From Sphaerobacter thermophilus DSM 20745 (GTDB lineage Bacteria; Chloroflexota; Chloroflexia; Thermomicrobiales; Thermomicrobiaceae), in contig NC_013523.1 of the NCBI RefSeq assembly GCF_000024985.1, positions 1,488,001-1,552,000 of the forward strand: a stretch of DNA of 64,000 bases. Reading direction: 5' to 3'. Below, piece by piece: positions 32,475 through 40,456 of the stretch. The translations under genes were made by a program, and so were the position numbers. Numbering within the stretch: the first letter of the stretch is position 1; every line of letters starts with the position of its first letter. The notes under the pieces are model-generated. The model was given only the letters and a program-made list of their open reading frames with translations. It ran no database searches and was not told the origin of the DNA.

Positions 32475-33104
32475 CTAATCGGTGGACACGACCGCGGCAC
32501 GCTCGCCGGCCGTGCGCAGGTCGTCGATGAACTCGCCGAAGCGGTCGTCGCGGTCCTGGGTGCGGCGCAGCAGGTACGCCGGGTGGTAGGTCACGAGGGT
32601 GGGAAGCCCGTTCGGCCCGTCGAACCAGATCCCCCGCTCGCGCGTGATGCGCAGTGCACGATGAAGCACGGCGCTCCCGGCCGTGGCGCCGAGGCAGACG
32701 ATCGCGCGCGGGTCGATGACGTCCAGTTCGCGCAGCAGCCAGGGGCGGAACCACTCGACCTCAGCCGGGGTCGGCGTCCGGTTGCGCAGCCGGCCACCGA
32801 CGCCCTCCATGGTCGGGCGGCACTTGACGACGTTGGTGATCCACAGGTCCTCTCGGTCGATCCCGGCCTGCGCCAGCGCCTCGGTCAAGACCTGCCCGGC
32901 CGGTCCAACGAAAGGGTGCCCCAGCCGCTCCTCGCAACCACCGGGCGCCTCGCCGATCAGTACGAGGTCGGCCGTCAGCGCCCCCTCCCCGAAGACCGGA
33001 CGCTTCTCGTTGCAATAGGTAGCGAACTCAGGCGCCGCCAGCATCGCGCGGCGGATCTGCTCCATTCGGCGGCTGCGGGCGGCGATCTCTTCATCCTTGA
33101 CCAT
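32475..33104 (-). CDS. Uracil-DNA glycosylase-like protein, family 4/5 relative
   Basis: A 209-residue UDG-fold protein. Motif A is LIGEAPGGCEERLGHPFVGPAGQVL, as in family 4, and motif B region is TYHPAYLLRR. It should excise uracil from DNA. Family 4 enzymes hold an iron-sulfur cluster with four cysteines; here only the one in NVVKCRPT is in place. The N-terminal CxxC is reduced to a single Cys in ATYCNEKRP, and the later Cys is Phe (EWFRPWLL). The cluster is therefore probably absent. Start ATG at 33104 follows GGGGG. The adenine deaminase gene is immediately upstream on the same strand. Confidence 0.8.
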   Translation of the reverse strand: MVKDEEIAARSRRMEQIRRAMLAAPEFATYCNEKRPVFGEGALTADLVLIGEAPGGCEERLGHPFVGPAGQVLTEALAQAGIDREDLWITNVVKCRPTMEGVGGRLRNRTPTPAEVEWFRPWLLRELDVIDPRAIVCLGATAGSAVLHRALRITRERGIWFDGPNGLPTLVTYHPAYLLRRTQDRDDRFGEFIDDLRTAGERAAVVSTD

Positions 33105-33182
33105 ACTGATGCCCCCTCGCACCCGACATCCGCCGAAGCAGTGCAAGATAGGGACCAGTGGATCGCGCCCGCTCCCGCCCGG

Positions 33183-34865
33183 TCAGCCGACGAGCACGAG
33201 GCCCTGGTCGGTCACACGCGCCTCCGGGATCACCGACAGCGCCATGAACGACAAGAGCCCGAACGGCGCCGGAACGGTACTGCCGAGCGAGCGGGCCACC
33301 TCTTCCAGGCGGTGATGGGTTGCGGCGACCTGTTCGACCGGGTCCGGCGACAAGATGCCGGCGACCGGCAGCGCGAGCGACTCCAGCACCTGCCCGTCAG
33401 CGACAGCCGCGAGCCCGCCCTGGAGCGCCGCCACCGCCTCGATCGCAGCGATCAGGTCGGCATCGTTAGTGCCGACGGCCACGATGTTGTGCGCGTCGTG
33501 GGCGATCGAGGAGGCGAGCGCGCCGCGCCGCAGGCCGAACCCGTGCACCAGACCCACGCCGACCCTCCCGGTCCCGTGGTGCCGCTCAACCACGACGAGC
33601 TTCAGCAGGTCGCGCTCGACATCGGCCACCACCGCGCCGTCCTGGACGGTGGGCTTCACCGTGAGCTTGCGGGTCACGATTTGCCCGGGGATGGCGCCCA
33701 CCGCGATCATCTCCTCCGCGGCCGGGATACGCAGATCGTCCGGCGTCAGCGTCCCGACGCGGACCGTGTTCAGGAGCGACTCCGGGATCGGCGCGGTGAC
33801 CTCGAACTCCGGCCGCCCGTCCACGGCGACCACCGACCCGCCGAAGAGCACCAGCCGCGGGCGGATGTCGTCCAACCGCTCGAACACCACCAGGTTGGCC
33901 TGGTAGCCGGGTGCCACAAGCCCGTACCCGGGCAGCCGCCAGTACTCAGCCGGGGTGAGTGTCGCCATCCGGATCGCCCGGATCGGGTCGAGGCCTGCGC
34001 CGATCGCCTTGCGCAGGATCGCGTCCATGTGGCCGTCGTGGAGGAGTGTCCCGGCGTCGCGGTCGTCGCTGGCGAAGCAGCAGCGAGGGTAGGTCCGGTC
34101 ATCGACGAGCGGCAGGAGGTCGAGGAGATTGTTCTGTCCCGACCCTTCGCGGATCATGATGGTCATGCCCCGGCGCAGCTTCTCGCGCGCCTCCTCCAGG
34201 GCCACCGACTCGTGATCAGAGGTCATGCCCGAGCCGATGTAGGCGTTGAGGTCCTTGCCGCTCAGCCCAGGTGCGTGCCCGTCGCGTCGCGGGGCCGGGA
34301 TGGACAATATGGCGGCAATCTCCGAGTCCCCGGCCAGCACGCCGGGGAAGTTCATCATCTCACCCAGCCCGACGACTCGCGGCAGCGTCATCGCCTCGGC
34401 GATCGCCTCCGGAGTCATGACCGCGCCGGCACTCTCCATCGGGCTGGCCGGCACGCACGACGGCACCGTGAAGAACACCCCAAGGGGAAGGTTCTCCGAC
34501 GCCTCCATGAGCGCCCGGATGCCCGGCACCCCGGCGACATTGGCGATCTCGTGCGGGTCGGTCACGACGGCGCCGGTCCCGTGCGGCACGACCGCCCGTG
34601 CGAACTGGTCGATCCACAGGAGCGAGCTTTCGACGTGCACATGCGCGTCGATGAACGAGGGCGCCAGGTACTCCCCACCGAGGTCGATAACCTCGCGGGC
34701 CTCGGTGTAGTCCCCCACCCCGGCGATCTGCCCGCCGGTGATGGCGACGTTGACCCGTTCGACCTCACCGGAGGCGACGTTCACCATCCGCGCATCGCGC
34801 AGCAGGAGGTCGGCCGGAGCCTGCCCTCGCGCCACGGCCAGGAAGTGCTGCCACCGCTCCACCAT
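33183..34865 (-). CDS. ade: Adenine deaminase
   Basis: A 560-residue amidohydrolase that converts adenine to hypoxanthine in purine salvage. Metal and substrate motifs: FIDAHVHVESSLL (metal His pair) near residue 77, TDPHEIANV near 103, a LGEMMNFPGV stretch, SGMTSDHE, and FASDDRDAG with the catalytic Asp. The C-terminal domain includes AHDAHNIVAVGTND, usual in bacterial AdeC enzymes. ATG at 34865 has AAGGGA upstream, preferred over the in-frame ATG at 34880. It lies 78 bases upstream of the UDG-like gene. Both act on bases, but co-function is not implied. Confidence 0.92.
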   Translation of the reverse strand: MVERWQHFLAVARGQAPADLLLRDARMVNVASGEVERVNVAITGGQIAGVGDYTEAREVIDLGGEYLAPSFIDAHVHVESSLLWIDQFARAVVPHGTGAVVTDPHEIANVAGVPGIRALMEASENLPLGVFFTVPSCVPASPMESAGAVMTPEAIAEAMTLPRVVGLGEMMNFPGVLAGDSEIAAILSIPAPRRDGHAPGLSGKDLNAYIGSGMTSDHESVALEEAREKLRRGMTIMIREGSGQNNLLDLLPLVDDRTYPRCCFASDDRDAGTLLHDGHMDAILRKAIGAGLDPIRAIRMATLTPAEYWRLPGYGLVAPGYQANLVVFERLDDIRPRLVLFGGSVVAVDGRPEFEVTAPIPESLLNTVRVGTLTPDDLRIPAAEEMIAVGAIPGQIVTRKLTVKPTVQDGAVVADVERDLLKLVVVERHHGTGRVGVGLVHGFGLRRGALASSIAHDAHNIVAVGTNDADLIAAIEAVAALQGGLAAVADGQVLESLALPVAGILSPDPVEQVAATHHRLEEVARSLGSTVPAPFGLLSFMALSVIPEARVTDQGLVLVG

Positions 34866-34928
34866 CGGATCTCCCTTCATGTCGCCACCAGGATTACGCC
34901 GCCGACCCGCAAGCAAGGCGAAGCGCAG

Positions 34929-35408
34929 CTACTCGACCAGCCGCGTCTCGACCAGACTGATGACCTCGTTCAGCTCCGCCAGGCGCTCCTTGGCGATACG
35001 ACCGATGTCCTCGCGCAGCGCAAAGGGGAGCTGGTAGCGTAGCCGCACGCCGACGCCGTGCTCCGCTTCCTCCCACCACACCTCCTGGTTCGGCTCAAGG
35101 AAGCCCCGTGCGATGGCCGGCAGCGAGACACGCGCCAGACGCTCCATCGCCTCACGGCGACGCTCGTTCTCCTCGTCCATGAAGAGCCCCGGCGACGTGT
35201 CCCACACGTCCAGCTCGTAGCCGTCCTCGCCCACGCGGACGTCGACGTGTCCCTCCTCGGTGTCACAGGCAACCGACCAGCGGTTCTCCGAATCGAGCGT
35301 GGTATAGGCGTAGAAACCGGCCTCCCGCAGCACGTCCGCGACGGGCTCCAACTCCTCGCGCGGGTCCGGCACGCCGCCAGCCGCCCGGCCGTTTGCCTGG
35401 CCCATCAT
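34929..35408 (-). CDS. Hypothetical protein coupled to MerR regulator
   Basis: A 159-residue acidic soluble protein of unknown family. It has mixed strand/helix pattern (FYAYTTLDSENRWSVACDTEEGHVDVRVGEDGYELDVWDTSPG) and a helical C-terminus (DIGRIAKERLAELNEVISLVETRLVE), somewhat like small chaperone-like or YbjN-type domains. Two adjacent ATGs open the frame; the first (35408) overlaps the stop of the MerR gene in an ATGA arrangement, implying translational coupling. Its link with the MerR regulator may be functional, such as a partner protein, but no evidence shows it. Confidence 0.65.
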   Translation of the reverse strand: MMGQANGRAAGGVPDPREELEPVADVLREAGFYAYTTLDSENRWSVACDTEEGHVDVRVGEDGYELDVWDTSPGLFMDEENERRREAMERLARVSLPAIARGFLEPNQEVWWEEAEHGVGVRLRYQLPFALREDIGRIAKERLAELNEVISLVETRLVE

Positions 35409-35851
35409 GTCGTCACCTCGTCGTCGCTTTCCCCGTACCCGTCCGCATCGTCGCCGAGCAGTTGACGCGCCACTCCTGCCAGCGCGCGGGCCACCCGCGC
35501 CGCCTCGGGGGCTACATCCTCCCGCACGTGCAACTCCACTCCGGGCGCTACTGCCCAGCGGCGCCAGACCGCGGGGGACGTGCCCTCCCGAGAGGGCACC
35601 GGCGGGGTGCCGAGACGGCGCCGGATCTCATCCAGTCCTAGATTGGCTTCCCGCAGCACCTGGATCTGCCGCAGCCGGTCGAGGTGCGCGCGCCGGTAGT
35701 GCGCCGCCCGCCCGCGGCCGACCGGCGGCGGGAGCAGCCCCTGCGCGATATAGAAGCGGATTCGCCGGGCCGGCACGCCGCTCCGCTCGGCGAGCTGGTG
35801 GATCGTCATCGCATCGGGTTCAGGCTCTCGCGCGCGGTCCGGTCCAGCCAT
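35405..35851 (-). CDS. MerR-family transcriptional regulator
   Basis: A 148-residue regulator. The N-terminal winged helix reads MTIHQLAERSGVPARRIRFYIAQGLLPPP, then RAAHYRRAHLDRLRQIQVLREANLGLDEIRRRL, the MerR signature with recognition wing. The C-terminal part is short and lacks a clear ligand pocket or metal cysteines. ATG at 35851 has GAGGGGG upstream. Its stop overlaps the next gene by 4 bases. A perfect 17-bp palindrome lies in the spacer upstream, so it is probably autoregulated and may also affect the divergent BON-protein gene. Confidence 0.82.
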   Translation of the reverse strand: MAGPDRAREPEPDAMTIHQLAERSGVPARRIRFYIAQGLLPPPVGRGRAAHYRRAHLDRLRQIQVLREANLGLDEIRRRLGTPPVPSREGTSPAVWRRWAVAPGVELHVREDVAPEAARVARALAGVARQLLGDDADGYGESDDEVTT

Positions 35852-35872
35852 TCGCTGCCCCCTCACTCGCCC

Positions 35873-35905
35873 TATAATACGGAATCCTGACCGCACCGTG
35901 CGGTC
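35873..35905. promoter_or_regulatory. Divergent control region with perfect 17-bp palindrome
   Basis: TATAAT (35873-35878, rightward) with overlapping TATTAT (35879-35874, leftward) is followed by GACCGCACCGTGCGGTC at 35889-35905, an odd palindrome with 8-bp arms. For the rightward BON gene it falls just past the predicted start; for the MerR gene it falls between the -10 and -35 positions. No strong -35 is seen for either direction, as expected where an activator helps. Confidence 0.6.
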
Positions 35906-35959
35906 CCCAAGTTGCGACACGCGACGACGGAGGATCCATAGCGGAAGGAAGCACTCCCC

Positions 35960-36700
35960 ATGGCAACACCGAGCGACCGTCAGCTCCAAGAGCAGATCGC
36001 GATGCTCCTCGACCAGGCTGGGATCAACGTCGGCGTGGACGTTGAGAACGGGGTCGCGCGGCTCAGTGGTCTGGTTACTTCGACCGAGATGCACCAGGCT
36101 GCCATTGATCTGGCCCGTATGGTGGACGGGATCCGCGGCATCGACGACCAGATCGAAGAGCTGGTCATCTCACCGGACAGCGCGTTCGAGGCGCCCGACC
36201 GCGACGAAGGATTCGGCTACGCCGATCGCATGTCGCTGGAGGACGACATCTCCGATACCGAGCCCGACTTCACCGGTGATGTCGGTGCCGACGCCAATGA
36301 TTTTCAGCGGGCGATCGAGGAGGGAGAGCCCTACTTCCCACCGACCGACCCAGTGGTGCGCCCGAGCACCGACTACCAGGATCTGCGGATCGTCGGCGGT
36401 TTCCAGGATACGTCGATGGACGAGCTCGCGACCGAGGCGGACGCCGAACCTGACGACGAGACGGATGAGATTACCCAGTTTGTGGCACGTGGCGACGACG
36501 ATATCCGGATCGATGTGCTCCGCGAGCTGCGCGAGGACGCCCTGACGACCGACCTGCGGTTGGAGGTGAACGTCATCAACGGCATCGTCTTTCTAAAGGG
36601 CACGGTGCAGAGTGTGGAGGATGCCGAGAACGCCGAGGCTGTGGCCGGACGCGTCCCCGGGGTGGTCGAGGTGCGTGATATGACGGAGGTCCGTGAGTGA
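35960..36700 (+). CDS. Protein with two BON domains and acidic linker
   Basis: A 246-residue protein. Residues about 8-70 form one BON domain (QEQIAMLLDQAGINVGVDVENGVARLSGLV) and about 180-245 a second (DVLRELREDALTTDLRLEVNVINGIVFLKGTVQSVEDAENA). Between them lies an Asp/Glu-rich low-complexity linker. BON domains bind phospholipid or peptidoglycan-linked components in periplasmic proteins, but no signal peptide is seen here, so it is probably cytoplasmic. GGAAGGAAG precedes the ATG. Its TGA overlaps the GTG of the next gene (GTGA), which implies translational coupling. Confidence 0.78.
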   Translation: MATPSDRQLQEQIAMLLDQAGINVGVDVENGVARLSGLVTSTEMHQAAIDLARMVDGIRGIDDQIEELVISPDSAFEAPDRDEGFGYADRMSLEDDISDTEPDFTGDVGADANDFQRAIEEGEPYFPPTDPVVRPSTDYQDLRIVGGFQDTSMDELATEADAEPDDETDEITQFVARGDDDIRIDVLRELREDALTTDLRLEVNVINGIVFLKGTVQSVEDAENAEAVAGRVPGVVEVRDMTEVRE

Positions 36701-37479
36701 CGGTCGAGTGGCCGCCGCGCCTTGTCGGCGTTGTCCACCTCGCGCCGTTGCCGGGAACTCCGCGGGTGGCACTCAGTATCGACGAGATCATCGAGCGCGC
36801 GGTCGCCGACGCTCGTGCGTACCACGAGGGAGGCGCCGATGCCCTCATCGTCGAGAATTTTGGGGATGCGCCCTTCTTCCCCGAGCGCGTCGAGCCGCAC
36901 ACGATCGCGGCCATGGCGCTGGCCGTGCGCGCCGTCGCCACCCAGGTTCCCCTGCCGATCGGCGTGAACGTGCTGCGCAACGACGCCGCGGCCGCACTTG
37001 GCATCGCCGCCACGGCCGGCGCGAAGTTCATTCGCGTCAACGTCCACACCGGCGTCATCGCCACCGACCAGGGGATCATTGAAGGGCGCGCCGCGGAGAC
37101 GCTGCGCTATCGGCGCCTGCTTGACGCTCCGGTCGAGATTTGGGCCGACGTCCTCGTCAAGCACGGCGTCCCTCTCGGTCCCCAGACGATCGAGGAAGCC
37201 GCACTCGACGCCGTGGAGCGCGGGCTCGCGGATGCCGTGATCGTCACCGGCGTCGCGACGGGCCGCAGCGCGGACCCGGACGACGTGGCCCGCGTCCGCT
37301 GCGTCCTCCCCGAGACGCCCATCTACGTCGGGAGCGGCGTCAACCCGGAGTCGATTCCAGAGTTCCTCCCTGTGGCCACGGGCGTCATCGTCGGGACGTG
37401 GGCCAAGCGCGACGGCCGCGTGCAGAATCCCGTCGACCCCGCGCGCGTCGCCCGCCTGGCTGAGGGGCTTGGTCGGTAA
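36697..37479 (+). CDS. BtpA/SgcQ-family TIM-barrel protein
   Basis: A 260-residue protein of the BtpA family. In cyanobacteria BtpA is needed for photosystem I stability; non-photosynthetic homologues such as SgcQ sit in sugar operons and their function is unknown. The family features are VGVVHLAPLPGTP at the start, GGADALIVENFGDAPF, PIGVNVLRNDA and GAKFIRVNVHTGV, then VTGVATGRSADPDDV. GTG at 36697 overlaps the BON-gene stop. A terminator hairpin follows 6 bases after the stop. Confidence 0.82.
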   Translation: MTVEWPPRLVGVVHLAPLPGTPRVALSIDEIIERAVADARAYHEGGADALIVENFGDAPFFPERVEPHTIAAMALAVRAVATQVPLPIGVNVLRNDAAAALGIAATAGAKFIRVNVHTGVIATDQGIIEGRAAETLRYRRLLDAPVEIWADVLVKHGVPLGPQTIEEAALDAVERGLADAVIVTGVATGRSADPDDVARVRCVLPETPIYVGSGVNPESIPEFLPVATGVIVGTWAKRDGRVQNPVDPARVARLAEGLGR

Positions 37480-37484
37480 CCAAG

Positions 37485-37519
37485 AAGCCCGGGCGTCACA
37501 CGGAGGATCGCCCGGGCTT
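37485..37519. terminator. Hairpin terminator after the BtpA-type gene
   Basis: AAGCCCGGGCG (37485-37495) pairs perfectly with CGCCCGGGCTT (37509-37519) across a 13-base loop. The trailing T-run is short on the plus strand, so termination may be bidirectional or partial. Confidence 0.7.
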
Positions 37520-37540
37520 GGGGAAAGGCCTCACCCCCAA

Positions 37541-37566
37541 CCCCTCTCCCAACCTTGAGAGAGGGG
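37541..37566. repeat. CCCCTCTC/GAGAGGGG hairpin repeat
   Basis: CCCCTCTC (37541-37548) and GAGAGGGG (37559-37566) are inverted around a 10-base loop, preceded by CCTCACCCCCAA. Elements with this shape are common intergenic repeats in GC-rich Chloroflexota genomes (recalled, not searched). It lies between the BtpA terminator and the recJ 3' end. Confidence 0.55.
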
Positions 37567-37657
37567 AGTTCATGTTGGAATCCCGGCGAGGTAGCCTGCA
37601 CGCCTTGCGGGAAACGTGCCCTCGGCATCACGTTTCCCCGCTGGTCAGGGCCGTGCC

Positions 37658-39454
37658 CTAGTGGCGAGCAGTGGCGGGGCGGAAATCCACGACTTCGAGG
37701 GAGAGGCGTTCGGAACCGTTCCAATGGTCGCGGCGGAGCGTGAAGGCGACGTCCGCTCGTCGCAGGGCTGCCAGCTCATCGAGGCGCTCACTGCCGTTGA
37801 ACGACACTGCCCCCACCCGGCGCACTATTCGGTGGTCACGCGCTACCACGTCGAAGAGGAGATGCTTTCCGTCGCGACTGAGGCGCGGGCGCTGCACGCT
37901 GACGTCCCGAATGAAGAAGACCGGGGTCGGGTTACCGGTCCCGCACGGTTCGAGCGCTTCGATCAGCCGGGCAGTCTCGGGAACCAGCTCGTTCGCGTGC
38001 AGTTCCGCGTCGAGTTGCAGCGCGGGGAGCGGCAGCCCGTCCGGGAAGGTCCGGCCAATCAGGCTGGACAGCCGCTCTTCAAGGGTACGGAGATGCGCGG
38101 TCTCGACGGTCAGGCCCGCCGCCCGGCTGTGCCCACCGTGCGCCACCAGCAGGTCCCGGCAGGCGTCGAGCGCCTCAACGATGTCGAACCCGTCGATGCT
38201 GCGTGCCGAGCCGCGGCTCAGTTCCCCGTCGCGCGCCAGCACCACCGCCGGGCGCTGGTACCGGTCCGCCAGCCGGCTCGCCACTAGCCCGACCAGCCCC
38301 ACGCTCCAGCCCTCTTCGGCCACAAGCAGGACCGAGGCGTTGTCATCGGTGCCGAGGGCCAGCCGCCGCTCGGCCTGGGCCAGCATTCGTTCGGTCGCCT
38401 GTTGTCGTTGGGCGTTCAACCGAGACAGATACCGCGCCAGCCGGCGAGCCTCAGCGGGATCCTCCGTCAGTAGCAGCCGCAGGGCGAGTGTTGGGTCTTC
38501 CATCCGCCCGGCGGAGTTCACGCGGGGCGCGAGGATGAAGGCGAGATGCCAGGCGGTCAGCGACCGGGCATCCACACCCGCGTCCACGCACAGTACCTGC
38601 AGCCCTAGCGGTGCGTCGGCAGCGAAGCGTCGCAGCCCGTGGTGGACGATGGCCCGGTTGTCACGCTCCAGCGGGACCACGTCAGCGACTGTGGCCAGCG
38701 CAGCCAGAGGCAGCAGTCCTGCGGCGCGCTCCTCCCCCAACAGTGCCCGTGCCAGTTGGTAGGTCACCCCGGCCGCGGCCAGTCCCGCGAAGGGATATTG
38801 CGAATCCGGACGCCTTGGAGAGACAAATGCCGCGGCTGGGAGGTTGGGATCGCGGACATGGTGGTGGTCGAGGACGACTGCTGGGATTCCTGCCGCCTGG
38901 AGGAGGCGGAGCGCCTCGGCGTCACCCGTGCCGCAATCCACAAGGATCGCCAACCCCGCGCCGTCCGCCGCGATCCGGCGCGCGGCGTTGAGGTTCAACC
39001 CATAGCCATCCGTGAGCCGATTGGGCACCATGGTGCGCACCTCGGCGCCGAGCGCCGTGAGCGCCCGTGTCAGGAGCGCGGTCCCGCAGAGGCCGTCCGC
39101 GTCATAGTCCCCGTAGACCACGATCGGCCGCCCGGCGGCGATGGTGTCGCGGATCAGGGAAACCGCCGCCGTGAGGTCCGGCAGGGCGTGTGGGTCAGGC
39201 AGGTCGTCGAGCCGCGGCCGGAGGAATGCGTCAACGGCCGCACGGTCACGGAACCCGCGTCGCCACAGGATCTCACCGAGGAGGAAGTCTTCGCAGAGCG
39301 TGTGGGCCCAGTCCGCTGGAGCCGGCTCGATCCACTGGTACCGTGCCACGGCTTCGCCGCCATTTCCCTCCTGATGGTGTACGTTCACCGGGTGGATGAT
39401 ATCAGGCGAGACGCGGACGGGCGAGCCCGGCGTGCCGGCAAGCCGGTCCGTCAC
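37658..39454 (-). CDS. recJ: Single-stranded-DNA-specific exonuclease RecJ
   Basis: A 598-residue DHH-family 5'-3' exonuclease for recombination and mismatch or base-excision repair. The manganese motifs are intact: VVYGDYDADGLCGTALL (motif I), LVDCGTG (motif II), LDHHHV (motif III), and the DHHA1 region contains AHGGHSRAAGLTVE. The OB-fold follows. The GTG at 39454 overlaps the TGA of the upstream DtxR-type gene, so coupling is likely; alternatively a GTG near 39349 gives the usual N-terminus beginning ARYQWIEPAP, because the first 35 residues have no family similarity. Shorter than E. coli RecJ only by a few residues. Confidence 0.92.
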   Translation of the reverse strand: MTDRLAGTPGSPVRVSPDIIHPVNVHHQEGNGGEAVARYQWIEPAPADWAHTLCEDFLLGEILWRRGFRDRAAVDAFLRPRLDDLPDPHALPDLTAAVSLIRDTIAAGRPIVVYGDYDADGLCGTALLTRALTALGAEVRTMVPNRLTDGYGLNLNAARRIAADGAGLAILVDCGTGDAEALRLLQAAGIPAVVLDHHHVRDPNLPAAAFVSPRRPDSQYPFAGLAAAGVTYQLARALLGEERAAGLLPLAALATVADVVPLERDNRAIVHHGLRRFAADAPLGLQVLCVDAGVDARSLTAWHLAFILAPRVNSAGRMEDPTLALRLLLTEDPAEARRLARYLSRLNAQRQQATERMLAQAERRLALGTDDNASVLLVAEEGWSVGLVGLVASRLADRYQRPAVVLARDGELSRGSARSIDGFDIVEALDACRDLLVAHGGHSRAAGLTVETAHLRTLEERLSSLIGRTFPDGLPLPALQLDAELHANELVPETARLIEALEPCGTGNPTPVFFIRDVSVQRPRLSRDGKHLLFDVVARDHRIVRRVGAVSFNGSERLDELAALRRADVAFTLRRDHWNGSERLSLEVVDFRPATARH

Positions 39455-40128
39455 CGGCGCGATCGTGTGACGTGAACCGACTGCGCCAGCTCCCGGCCCA
39501 GGATGTGCTCGTTGCCGCCGAGCGAGATGCGGATCGGGCCGTCGAACGGGTAGCGCTCCAGGACCTCGACTTCAGCCGCAGGGTACAGGCCGAGGGCGCC
39601 CAAGTAGCGGAGCTTCTCCGGGTCGCGATCGCAGACCCGGTTGACCACGGCCACCTCGCCCACTTCCAGGTCGCCGAGGTTGACGTCGGCGGATTCCTTG
39701 ATCTCGCCCTCCGGGCTGGGGATAGGATGCCCGTGTGGATCGGTCGTCGGATAGCCGAGCGCCCGGTCGATGCGTGCCTCCAGCTCCTCCGAGATGCTGT
39801 GCTCGAGCCGGTCGGCCTCCTCGTGCACCTCGTCCCAGGAGTAGCCGAGCGCCTCGGCGAGGTACAGCTCCAGGAGCCGGTGGTGGCGCAAGACTTCCAG
39901 AGCGGCCTTCTCGCCACTCGGGGTCAGGACCACGCCACGGTACGGGGTGTGTTCCACCAGATTCAGCTCCGCCAGGCGCTTGATCATGTTGGTCACCGAC
40001 GGGCTCTGCACGTTGAGCCGTTCAGCGATTTGCTGCGTCGTCACGACCTCGGTCTCGGCCTGGAGGCTGTAGATGACCTTGAGGTAGTCCTCCATGGCGT
40101 GGGTGATGGTATCGTCACGTCGCCGCAC
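39451..40128 (-). CDS. DtxR/MntR-type metal-dependent regulator
   Basis: A 225-residue iron- or manganese-responsive repressor. The N-terminal helix-turn-helix is EDYLKVIYSLQAETEVVTTQQIAERLNVQSPSVTNMIKRL; the metal-binding and dimer domain contains RHHRLLELYLAEALGYSWDEVHEEADRLEH, with the usual His/Glu ligands; the C-terminal third is a FeoA/SH3-like domain (LGDLEVGEVAVVNRV...LGALGLYPAAEVEVL). The GTG at 40128 gives a short natural N-terminus; ATG at 40095 is a possible alternative. It precedes recJ with a 4-base overlap, an unusual partner. Confidence 0.87.
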   Translation of the reverse strand: MRRRDDTITHAMEDYLKVIYSLQAETEVVTTQQIAERLNVQSPSVTNMIKRLAELNLVEHTPYRGVVLTPSGEKAALEVLRHHRLLELYLAEALGYSWDEVHEEADRLEHSISEELEARIDRALGYPTTDPHGHPIPSPEGEIKESADVNLGDLEVGEVAVVNRVCDRDPEKLRYLGALGLYPAAEVEVLERYPFDGPIRISLGGNEHILGRELAQSVHVTRSRR

Positions 40129-40456
40129 AGATTCTCACCGCCGTTTCGCCTGGACGCCGCTGCCGGAGGGGTGTCGCCGAAACCGGGCTAGCACGGCACG
40201 GATCGATCACACCGGCCCGGCCTAACACGCTGGACGGGCGCCGCCGCCTATCCCGGCCGCGAACGGTCACTCGCCGGAGATCGGACCGCGTTCGGCAGCG
40301 GTGGTCGCCTGGTTCAAGTATACGCAATCTGACGGCTTTCAGGGTGATGAGCGGCCCGCGCACCTTGCCGCAGTGCCGCGCCCTATCGCAAGATGTCGGG
40401 GTGCACGCGGGCGGGCCTACCGCCGCGGTATCTTGATGAATGGGAGGACCCAGTCC
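40129..40456. other. Divergent intergenic region without a gene
   Basis: Between the DtxR-type gene and the rightward phosphoesterase gene. An AT-richer island near 40313-40345 includes GTATAC and probably holds promoters for one or both genes, but I could not assign paired -35 and -10 elements. No repeat or RNA is evident. Confidence 0.4.

Noticed and set aside
32475-33104. UdgX-like glycosylase that crosslinks to uracil DNA
   Set aside because: The characteristic insertion with its reactive histidine near motif B is not visible; TYHPAYLLRR is a usual motif.
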